Of a stretch of DNA of 64,000 bases, positions 44,360 through 54,883 are shown piece after piece. This stretch comes from Pisolithus tinctorius (Eukaryota; Basidiomycota; Agaricomycetes; Boletales; Pisolithaceae), in NCBI GenBank assembly GCA_024663395.1, contig JANFAH010000023.1, positions 744,001-808,000 of the forward strand, read 5' to 3'. Made by a program: the position numbers and the translations under genes. Position 1 is the stretch's first letter; each line of letters starts with the position of its first letter. The notes beneath the pieces were generated by a model. It had not been told where the DNA came from and did not search any database. It saw only the letters and a list, made by a program, of their open reading frames with translations.

Positions 44360-45930
44360 GCAGGCCTGGCCCCAGTAAGATGTACCCTGTCAAAACATAA
44401 AGACAGGCCCATCACTAGTATCATTTAATAGAGTCACAACATATGGATGGGCCCTTCAGTAATATTATTTATATTGTCACAACATATGGACAGGCCCATC
44501 AGTAATCTCATGTATAGCATCATGACATGTGGCCAGGCCCTTCAGTAGTATTATTTATATTGTCACAACATATGGGCAGGCCTGGCCCCAGTAAGATGTA
44601 CCCTGTCAAAACATAAAGACAGGCCCATCACTAATATCATTTAATAGAGTCACAACATATGGATGGGCCCTTCAGTGTATTATTTATATTGTCACAGCAT
44701 ATAGATGGGCCCATCCATAGTAAGATGTACCTCTGACAAAACATAAAGACAGGCCCATCAGTAATCTCATGTATAGCATCACAACATATGGGCAGGCCTG
44801 GCCCCAGTAAGATGTACCCTGTCAAAACATAAAGATGGGCCCATCACTAGTATCATTTAATAGAGTCACAACATATGGATGGGCCCTTCAGTAATATTAT
44901 TTATATTGTCACAACATATGGACAGGCCCATCAGTAATCTCATGTATAGCATCATGACATGTGGCCAGGCCCTTCAGTAGTATTATTTATATTGTCACAA
45001 CATATGGGCAGGCCTGGCCCCAGTAAGATGTACCCTGTCAAAACATAAAGATGGGCCCATCACTAGTATCATTTAATAGAGTCACAACATATGGACAGGC
45101 CCTTCAGTAATATTATTTATATTGTCACATCATATGGATGGGCCCATCACTAGTATCATTTAATAGAGTCACAACATATGGATGGGCCCTTCAGTAATAT
45201 TATTTATATTGTCACAACATATGGGTGGGCCCAGCCCCAGTAAGATGTACCCTGTCAAAACATAAAGATGGGCCCATCAGTAATGTTTAATAGCATCACA
45301 ACATAAGGATGGGCCCTTTGGTAGTATTGTTTATATTGTCACAACATATGGATGGGCCCATCAGTAATATCATCTAATAGTGTCACAACATAAGGACAGG
45401 CCCTTCAGTAGTATCATGTATATCATCACAACAAATGGATGGGCCCATCTAGCAAGATGCACCCCTGTTGCAACATAAGGATGAGTCTGCATATGGTATT
45501 CTTAGGCAGCAGAAAGGGAGATCCAAGCTATCTACATCCATGTAAGGCATTCTCAGGCAGCAGAAAGGGAGATCAAAGGGATCTACATAAGGACAGGCCC
45601 ATCCATGGTATTCTTTCCAAGCTATCTACATAAGGATGGTCCATGTAAGGCATTCTCAGGCAGCAGAAAGGGAGATCAAAGGGATCTACATAAGGACAGG
45701 CCCATCCATGGTATTCTCAGGCAGCAGATAAGGGAAAACAAAAACCAGTGTTACAACATAAGACAGGCTGATCTGTCCATTGCAGGATTACAAACCCTTG
45801 GCACTGCATAAGATGGGCCAATCCATCATATCATAGATAGCTCACCACAAATGGATGGGCCTATCCATAATTGGGTTATCCCCCTGTCACAATATAAACA
45901 GGCCCAGGAAGACAAGAAATGAAGAAAGTG
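44360..45930 (+). repeat. GGGCC-core tandem array B, right part, with 216-bp higher-order period
   Basis: Monomers of about 43 bp are organised in blocks of five. The marker CCTGGCCCCAG (or CCCAGCCCCAG) starts at 44365, 44581, 44797, 45013 and 45230, a spacing of 216, 216, 216 and 217. Other monomers in the block end AGTAATATTATTTATATTGT, AGTAATCTCATGTATAGCAT or AATATCATTTAATAGAGT. From 45480 to 45730 a GGCAGCAGAAAGGGAGATC segment is duplicated within the array. Frames through it are repeat by-products. Confidence 0.93.
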
Positions 45931-46886
45931 GAACCTCTCACACTATCTAGTATCTGAATTTCCCACTATAAATTGTGTTTCCCATTGGATGATTTGCCTA
46001 TTCAGTTGGAATCTCAGGTGCTGGTCTATGTAGCTGCAAGCCAGGACTCTGCCATTGGAGCAGACAGGAACACACAAAACAAATGACAATGCTATTCCAG
46101 AACAACACATAATATTTTTATTTGAGTCTCTGCTTCATATATTCGTTCAGGATTATGGACTTGTATCAGTATTGCCATCATGCTGTGGGAATCATTCATA
46201 GGCAAGATAAAAAATGTGACATCCACATATCTCATTGTCCACCTTTAACCTCTGACTCTTCCACTCTCCAATCACCATCACCACTCTCACCATCAAATCA
46301 CTCCATCATCTCATCATCAGAAACATGTCATCATCATTGTCTCACAAGGTCTTCAAGAAATTGCCTGAGCTCGATGCTGTGGCCAACTGCATACTTAAAT
46401 TTACTTCAAGGATATCACAGAAAGCAGCAAGCTGGGAAAGGTGGACAAGATTGTGAAGTGGAGAGGTGCCATCAAGGCAATAAATGATAAACTAGTGTGT
46501 CATAGCCTCATCACACTTTTTCACTAACTGATGTATTCAGGACACTGTACATGACCTCATCACTAGGACAGATGAGATTCCAATGACCCTCATCAGCATC
46601 AACATGTTTTTAAAGTGGCATGAAGACCTTGGCTCAATTGAGCACCTGTGGCCTGAGTGGAAGACTGCCCTATCCCCTTCCAAAACTGATGTCACCATGT
46701 CCAATGGTCCTTGGCTTCCCCTCTGTATCACAGCCAGCTGCCAATGGTAGATAACAATACTGTACACAAGCTCACAAAGCTCACTGCCTCCTTGTTATAA
46801 GTATCCTGGTTTCTTGCTGACAGTTGCAGAAGCCCCACAAAGACAGCCCTGTCCAGACCTGTCCCCACCTCTTGTTTTGATTGCCC
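45931..46886. other. Spacer with unassigned frames
   Basis: Near 46600-46740 a plus-strand frame reads FLKWHEDLGSIEHLWPEWK, which looks protein-like, but I cannot name a family. No repeat or RNA gene was seen. Confidence 0.3.
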
Positions 46887-46891
46887 ATTCC

Positions 46892-47792
46892 TGTCATATC
46901 CATGACTCTCGGACTCGGACTCAGCCCAGTCCGGACCCCTAGCCCCTATCTCCGGTCAAGTCCGGTCCTAGTCCAGCCTAGAAACCCAATCCTGGCCCTA
47001 GATAACTCAACTCCAGCCTGCATAACTCAAGTCCGGTGTTTTACCCCTATCTCCGGTCTGTTTCGGCCTCCTGGCCTCACACTGCTCCACCCCGGTCCCC
47101 TAGGTCCATGTCTGGGTCACCCGGACATAACTCCAGTCTGTTTCCCTTTGTTTGTACTATATTTAGTCTAGCCCGTTCATCTGGCTTTTGCTTACTGTAC
47201 AAATCCTGTGTCTGACCCCGGTATGCCGGTCACCCGGACTTTAGCTATTAGTCTCTGCACAGCCTCTGTGGCTGTCCTCACTCTTGCCAATCATCTTGCT
47301 AATAGCTTATTCACAAGTCCGGCTTCATGTTCTTTACTCCGGACCGGCCTCATGTATTTAACCCCTGTACATACTTCGTAGTACCCTCAGTCAGAATATC
47401 AACTTAGTATTGCCCTCAACTCCGTGTTACCCCTCGAGACTACTCTATAGCTAAGGCCGAGCCTTAAGCTATCCCTGACCCCTGTCCCAGACCTCTCCCC
47501 GGCTTGCATAAGGGTACAGCACATAAGCTGAGACCAAGGAGGTAGATCCAACCCCGGACCGGCTTCCCCCTGTGCGCACTCCAACACCGGTCGGTTTCCC
47601 ACGCTACCGGTCTTATTCCCGCGCTCCCGGCCTTAAGTCCGGTCCTCCGGACTTAGCCCCTGACCTCCGGCCTTAACTCCGGTCCAACCAGACTTGGCCC
47701 CTGTCTCCCAGCCTTGATTCTGGCCACTCGGACGTGGCCCCTGTCACCCAGTCTTGAAGCCCGGTCACCCGAGGGTAAACCCGTACTTCACA
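46892..47792 (+). repeat. 901-bp solo LTR with 5-bp target duplication
   Basis: The block starts TGTCATATCC and ends ACTTCACA. It is flanked by ATTCC at 46887-46891 and 47793-47797, the mark of an LTR insertion followed by LTR-LTR recombination. A TATA-like GTATTTAACCCC lies at 47355-47366, so U3 would be about 0.5 kb. The sequence is studded with CCGG-containing motifs (TCCGGAC, TCCGGTC, ACCGGTC), more than 20 copies, in contrast to its CpG-poor surroundings. Orientation plus is inferred from the TATA position. Confidence 0.85.
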
Positions 47793-47797
47793 ATTCC

Positions 47798-48734
47798 TCA
47801 CCATCAAGGCTGTGCAGAGATTTGGGTGTTCCTTCAGCAAACCATTCCTCAAACAAGATGTCCATTGTCGACCAGCTCAAGGGATGTGATCGTGCTGCCC
47901 TGTCATGCTTGATGAACATGTTAGTCATCCTACTGCACCCCTCAGCACTAGTGCTAACTTGACCTCCTGGCATTCATCAGGAAATCCAAAAATACTAATT
48001 CTACTATTGAGATACTATTTACAACTCTGTCCAACTATTCTCACTTTTCTGACTCATCACACTATTTATTAAAGTCAAAAAGTCAAAAAGTTACAAGGGT
48101 GCATGGCACTTCAGGTAACCAATTTTCATAAGCATTTAGGCTGAAGTTTTTCTACAAATCATCCAAGCTAAAAGCCACTCAGACCAGGTCATCCCAGGGA
48201 CATCTGGCCATGTCCCAGGGCTATTTGCAGTGTGCAGGAGCTGGGATGTCCCATAATCCCAGCCCTTTGGTAATATATTTTGGGCTGTCCCATGGCTGCC
48301 TTAGGTGTCAGGGGTCCTCAACTGCAAAAGTGCAGCTCACACCCACATTGGAATGTCAGCTTTCAATCACAAACACATTGCTGTTATGATCATCATCCAG
48401 ACAATGAGCATACCTATCAAACTGGGGGGATGGATGAAAACATTACCCTCCCAAAAAACACTTATTATACATATTAAGTGATATATGAAGACTACTGGGC
48501 AATGAGTGTGTTTGTGTGATGCCATCTGCAGAATTGTACAATGTGGATGAAGGTGAACCTGTCAATTACTAAAGGCTAATGGATTCAGAATCCCCCCAAT
48601 AGTACTGTAAGTTTGTGTTTGTTACAACAGTCACTCCTCACTAAGATCAGTACTTTTGTTTCCAACTTACAGTTGAGGTACATACATACATAGTATCAAA
48701 ATGATGCTCTTGTGGGGGATGAGCATGTGAGTGC
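47798..48734. other. CpG-poor spacer, no supported gene
   Basis: There are short frames only. The last 500 bp contain scattered GGGATGTCCCA-like motifs (about 48250 and 48283) that anticipate the adjacent satellite. Confidence 0.35.
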
Positions 48735-50690
48735 CCCACTGGCATAGGATGCTATATGATCTGATTGGCATGGGGCCCCATGCCCAGGACAGTGGGATGC
48801 CCCTTGATAGCTTTGGAGGCCACTGTGGGACATCCCACCCCCCCCCCCTTCCATGGGCCAGTGGGATGTCCCATGATAGCTTCAGAGGCTATGGTGGGAC
48901 ATCCCATCCCCCTTCCATAGGCCATTGGGATGTCCCATGGTAGCTTTGGAAGCTACTGTGGGACATCCCACCCCCCTTCCAGGTCAGTGGGATGTCCCAT
49001 GATAGCTTCAGAGGCTACTATGGGACATCCCATCCCCTCTTCCATAGGCCAATGGGATGTCCCATGGTAGCTTTGGAGCTACTGTGGGATCCCACCCCCC
49101 CTTCCAGAGGTCAGTGGGATGTCCCATGATAGCTTCAGAGGCTACTGTGGGACATCCCATCCCCCTTCCATAGGTCAGTGGGATGTCCCATGATAGCTTC
49201 AGAGGCTACTGTGGGACATCCCATCCCCCTTCCATAGGCCATGGGATGTCCCATGGTAGCTTTGGAAGCTACTGTGGGACATCCCACCCCCCTTCCAGAG
49301 GTCAGTGGGATGTCCCATGATAGCTTCAGAGGCTACTATGGGACATCCCATCCCCTTCCATAGGCCAATGGGATGTCCCATGGTAGCTTTGGAAGCTACT
49401 GTGGGATGTCCCACCCCCCTTCCAGAGGTCAGTGGGATGTCCCATGATAGCTTCAGAGGCTACTGTGGGACATCCCATCCCCCTTCCATAGGTCAGTGGG
49501 ATGTCCCATGATAGCTTCAGAGGCTATGTGGGACATCCCATCCCCCTTCCATAGGCCATGGGATGTCCCATGGTAGCTTTGGAAGCTACTGTGGGACATC
49601 CCACCCCCCTTCCAGAGGTCAGTGGGATGTCCCATGATAGCTTCAGAGGCTACTGTGGGACATCCCATCCCCTTCCATAGGCCAATGGGATGTCCCATGG
49701 TAGCTTTGGAAGCTACTGTGGGATGTCCCACCCCCCTTCCAGAGGTCAGTGGGATGTCCCATGATAGCTTCAGAGGCTACTGTGGGACATCCCATCCCCC
49801 TTCCATAGGTCAGTGGGATGTCCCATGATAGCTTCAGAGGCTATGGTGGGACATCCCATCCCCCTTCCATAGGCCATGGGATGTCCCATGGTAGCTTTGG
49901 AAGCTACTGTGGGACATCCCACCCCCCCTTCCAGAGGTCAGTGGGATGTCCCATGATAGCTTCAGAGGCTACTGTGGGACATCCCATCCCCCTTCCATAG
50001 GCCAATGGGATGTCCCATGGTAGCTTTGGAAGCTACTGTGGGATGTCCCACCCCCCCTTCCAGAGGCCAGTGGGATGTCCCATGATAGCTCAGAGGCTAC
50101 TGTGGGACATCCCACCCCTCCTTCCATAGGTCAATGGGATGTCCCATGGTAGCTTTGGAAGCTACTGTGGGACATCCCACCCCCCTTCCAGAGGCCAGTG
50201 TGATGTCCCATGATAGCTTCAGAGGCTACTGTGGGACATCCCACCCCCCTTCCATAGGCCAATGGGATGTCCCATGGTAGCTTTGGAAGCTACTGTGGGA
50301 CATCCCATCCCCCCTTCCAGAGGTCAATGGGATGTCCCATGATAGCTTCAGAGGCTACTGTGGGACATCCCATCCCCCTTTCATAGGCCATTGGGATGTC
50401 CCATGGTAGCTTTGGAAGCTACTGTGGGACATCCCATCCCCCCTTTCATAGGCCAATGGGATGCCCATGATAGCTTTGGAAGCTACTGTGGGACATCCCA
50501 TCCCCCTTCCAGAGGTCAATGGGATGTCCCATGATAGCTTTGGAAGCTACTGTGGGATGTTCCACCCCCCCCCTTCCAGTGGCCAGTGGGATGTCCAATG
50601 ATAGCTTCAGAGGCTACTGTGGGACATCCCACCCCCTTTCTTGAGGCCAGTAGCATCTTTCATCATAGCTTTGGAGGTTACTGGGGGCCA
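48735..50690 (+). repeat. Satellite of about 30 hairpin monomers of 64 bp
   Basis: Each monomer has GGGATGTCCCA, an inner inverted repeat, TGGGACATCCC and a C-rich linker (CCCCCTTCCATAGGTCAGT). The outer arms are exact reverse complements. The inner part comes in two alternating types: GTAGCTTTGGAAGCTAC, a perfect 7-bp stem with TGG loop, and ATAGCTTCAGAGGCTAC. A typical monomer is 64 bp (for example starting at 49130). Degeneration increases at both ends. Overlapping open frames on both strands are by-products. Confidence 0.95.
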
Positions 50691-50787
50691 TCCCCCCAAT
50701 TCTGCACACTCCTGGTATATTAAAATATTTCAGATGCCATGGGCACTCATCTAATGAATTTTTCAGAGACATACAAGACTAGCTTCA

Positions 50788-53700
50788 CTATCTACGTGGT
50801 CTTTTACTTGGAGATGATGGGGGATCCATATCCAATACATCTAATTCCCAGTCATCTGCCCATGAGAACTCTGTCAATGACATCTCACTGAACTGTTGGT
50901 GATATTCATCTGCAAGAGCAAATTCCTCAGCAACACACAGCAAGTCATCATCAAGCATTTCATCATCCCCATCATCATTCTCAGATTCCAAGTCCTCCCA
51001 TCCCACCTCTTCATTTCTGTCCATGTCCATGGTGAGTGGTGCACAATCCATATTCCTCCATTCTTCAACCCTTGCCTCCCAGCTCTCATCAGCACCTCCT
51101 GGAAAGTCCCTCATTTTTTCCTGCCACAAGAGACTCAGACTTGCTAGTGCTGAAGCCCTGTGGTCCAGTTCATATGCAAGATCTGCACCTGATTTTCATT
51201 CAATTATCTTAATATATTCAATGACACAACAGCTCTCTTACCTGCATCCACTCTGCATTTCTCCAGCCGTCTCCATTCCTCTGAGTGCCATTCCATCAAG
51301 GTTTTTCTTTCATACAGGAGCCTCCTTTCCTCCTCCTCACACCTCTTCAGCTCAAGGAGTGACCTGATCCCCAAGCGCACCCTTTCATCAGCTAACCAAG
51401 CTGGTGGCAATCCCACAGAATCATCCTCAAGACCAATATCCTGCCAGATATCATCATCCACATCTAGTTTGAACAAGCCATCCCTTTGGATCAGTATAGG
51501 TGCTATGGCCCCTTGAGGGGCTTTCCCCTGGCGGATGAGAGCTACCAACTGCAAACACAAATTATTGTAGGAGGTAGAAAGCTTGACAATTCCTGGTTCT
51601 CGTCGCCGGACAGATCCTTCCACATGGATTTGAAGTTTTTTTTCTTCAAAGCAGTCAACCACAAGAGGCAAATGCTTGAGAGCACCACTTACCACTAACT
51701 GTCTGTCGGTAAGACCGTTCTAGTCTCTCTAATTCAAACTTTCGTTGACACAGACGGTCTCGGATACGCTTCTTGATTGCCAATGCATGCATACGCAGCT
51801 GAATGCTTTGAATTCAATCAACTTATAAATCTAGAAGAGGAAGAACCACCAGCCTGAAGAAAGGAACTATTCTGGAGCCTGGAAAGCTCTGCAAGCCCAT
51901 CTATTCCAAGGCTTGCCCTCTGTCTTTGTGAAGCTTGCTTGAAATGTATAATCTTTTTGTGACACTCTGCTAACTGTATATTTAAATTTGTCATATCAGC
52001 CCCTCCTCGGAGAAGACCCTTCTCCAGTTCATCTAGTCTAGCTTCATAAGTTTCCAGTGATTTCTGAGTTGCCATCATTTGCATTATAAAATTTTCTGTG
52101 GCTTTTGCAGAGTGCCCTTAAATTACTGTCAGCTCACAGCAAGAGGAATCACTTATACAGGAGGCTTACGAGATGCTGGCTTGGTTTGTACTGAAACCTG
52201 AGCCTCCCATTCAGCTTGAAGTGTCTGAATATTGATTCCAGATTTTCTTAGACCCTTTTTTGCAGAAGTCTTTTTTTCTTGACAGTGGTTCCAGCGCCGC
52301 AAAAGCCACTGGCCAACACCAGTAAGACTCTTCATGTCAAGATAGCGCACCTGGGAGTCAATAACAAAGAGGCGTTGATGATACTGAATAAAATATTAGC
52401 CTGCATTTTGTGACACAACTAATTGCATACCCCAGAAACTCGCAGAGATGGTATTAGTGGCTTAATTGAACTCCAAAATCGCTCACAACCCTCTCCATCA
52501 GAAAGCCCAAACCCTTCTCGTTTCCGAGGGTGATAGATGAGCTGGCAAGCCCATTGATGACCAAAGGCATGAAAGACTGATATAGCAAAAGAAATTCGGG
52601 GTAGAAATGGCCCAAGGTAGCCCCACTTTCTGCAGCTCTGTTCAAGCTGACAGCCTATGTCATATAACAGCCCAATGTGAAAATCATCAGGGAGGTGACT
52701 GAATAATGATTTGATGAGGGCAAGTGCATAGTGTTGCTTCTCCCCTGCTGAAGTCATGTTGGCAAGGTGAATAACACGATCATGACGACAGAGTAGGGCC
52801 ATAACTCCAGTATCTGAAAAGAATTGGGTACTTGCCTATACCACCATCAGAATATTGCAGACAGGTTAAATGACTAAGCTCACTTTCTGACGTCTCTCAT
52901 CAGCTGCAGTGAAGGATTCATTACAACCCTTGAGGACTGATGGTGGTATCCTCATACCCTGCTCAAACCTATCCTCATCTCCACAATTCTTCTTAGAAGA
53001 CTGACCACTCCTCTTTTGCATTGATGCCTTTGTCCTTCTCAAACCTTCAACCTCACATTCCATAGTATCAATGTCTTCTTGTGACAGAAAAACTGAACCT
53101 GTAGGGTTTACTGGGTCATCCTGTTGACTTCTTCTACGTTTCTGGGTAAAGCAAGCATCAATGCAAACAATTGCATCAGGATCAGAGGAGCTAGGACCCA
53201 AGACTATTTAGTAACATAGGATTATGTATATGCACCAAGAAACATACCTATTATTATTTTTCCAGTTGCGACTACCAAAGCATAATGGACAACGCTTTCG
53301 TAGGTATTCCGAAGGCCATGTCCTTGAGCTTGAGACATCTGGAGGGTGGTGAGAGGATGATGGAACTGCAGGGAGGATGTCTGCTGGTGGGGTTGCAGCA
53401 CTTTCCAAGTGTTGTTGAACATATTCATCAACTGAGATTTCCAGGATGCAATACCAGTGGTATGCATTACTAAACCTTCGACGTATACCTTCCTGTAAGT
53501 ATCATTAGCAAACATCATTAATAGATATGGATGGAAATAGTTAAAGGCATGCATTGACTTGATAAACACAACACAAGATCAGATCTACAGACATGTGCAC
53601 ATTCATACAACCACAGTGCAATCATTCATTAGACACAAACAACAAAGTCCCAATAGGTTAGACATACACAAAACCATAGTCTCATAATCACAACATAAAC

Positions 53701-54634
53701 GAAAACAGTGGATACAGATAATATAATCAATGGGACAGAATTCAGACACAAACCTTTGTGTCTACCTTGTAGCCCATGCTAGCAAGATGTGCTTCAAGGG
53801 ACTCGCACCATGCAGAAATGTTTGGGGGCATGCACATAAAGACCTGCCTGACCAGACTCAGAAGCTGTAAACTGACAGCAAGGGTTGGCCCCAGTGGCGC
53901 AGATGGAAAGTACCCCATCTGCAGGAGCTGAAGTGCTGCCGGCGCACATGGACAGACGGCGAGATCAACCACTTGCAAACCTGGCACAAGCCATATGTCT
54001 AAGTAGAGAGGAAAACATGCAATAAAATCTTACCATTGAAACTAACACAGAGAACCTTCAATCGTCGAGAGACGCAACTACACTCTGGGCGCTCATAGTC
54101 AACGCGGTGCCGGAAGTTTCTAGAGAGCCGTCGATATGCAAGATAGGGCTCGATAAGTGAGGGGATGGTTTCAGACGACCACCGCTGCCACTGTCTCATT
54201 TTCTTGTGAGCATTGCGGGACGGCGAGGATGGCGGGGCAAAAAAGTCATCGTGACTGACATGTAGCCCCTCCGTTAGACAATCCAAATGGGCAGGGGCGA
54301 GCTCGTCCTCAGATGGGAGGCAAGCTCCCGTGAGGGGAGGGGAGTTCGTAGCAGAAGCAGTGCGGGGGGCTGAAGTCCCCTGAGGCGGCTGCGTGAAACT
54401 GCGACGCCCAGGCAAAGTGACCAGACGTTCAATGGGAAGGTAAAAATTGGCTGTGCCCGGCGCGCGGCGCGGCGGCTCAACCCGGTCATGGTCAACAAGT
54501 ACTGCTTGACCTCCAGGGGAATGCAAGTCGGAGACTGGTACGGGAGGAGGATGACTCCCAGAGGAACGCGAGTCGGAGGTCACGGGAATCGAGGAACGGT
54601 GATTCAAAAACTTCCTTGGGCGACGAAATGACAT
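50788..54634 (-). CDS. KDZ transposase with CxC1 cysteine cluster, apparently intact
   Basis: Minus strand, ATG at 54634 (MSFRRPRKFLNH). Exon 1 ends at 54034 before GTAAGA; exon 2 is about 53980-53754, exon 3 53492-53248, exon 4 about 53203-52884, exon 5 52813-52431. Further exons run to 50788, and the frame is kept at each junction I checked. The CxC1 cluster spans exons 1-3 (PECSCVSRRLKVLCVSF, VDLAVCPCAPAALQLL, EYLRKRCPLCFGS). Catalytic landmarks are DAIVCIDACFTQKRR, DTGVMALLCRHDRV, GLLYDIGCQLEQSCRKWG, FHAFGHQWACQLIYHPRK and GLSDGEGCERFWSSIK. The C-terminal third is coiled-coil rich and ends in an acidic tail. It should cut and paste its own element. I did not locate its terminal inverted repeats. 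No stop or frameshift was found, unlike every other DNA transposase here. Confidence 0.88.
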
Positions 54635-54883
54635 CTGGAATGTTGATCAGTTCTCTAGCCAGGGAGAGACGACAATCCAGCAACACCAAGTTGGAGGACT
54701 GTGACCAGAACACCTAATTCTAGTCCGCTGGTCGTCAACACCAAGCACCACGAGCACGTCCGGTTAGCTGGCAGTGATAGATGAAAGCTGACCTTTTGAT
54801 ACACGATAGGCGAGAACAATGACACAGACGAGGGGTGAAATGGATGCAGATTTTACGGTAACTACAAGTACATAGCCACGTAA

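Noticed and set aside
33640..45930. CRISPR-like look of short repeats with spacers
   Set aside because: Spacers are themselves repeated and homologous, the genome is eukaryotic, and the unit has a higher-order period. This is a satellite, not CRISPR.
49199..50000. Several long open frames on both strands with MGHPTVASKAT-type repeats
   Set aside because: They are translations of a 64-bp hairpin satellite; with a palindromic unit both strands give similar frames. There is no independent coding evidence.
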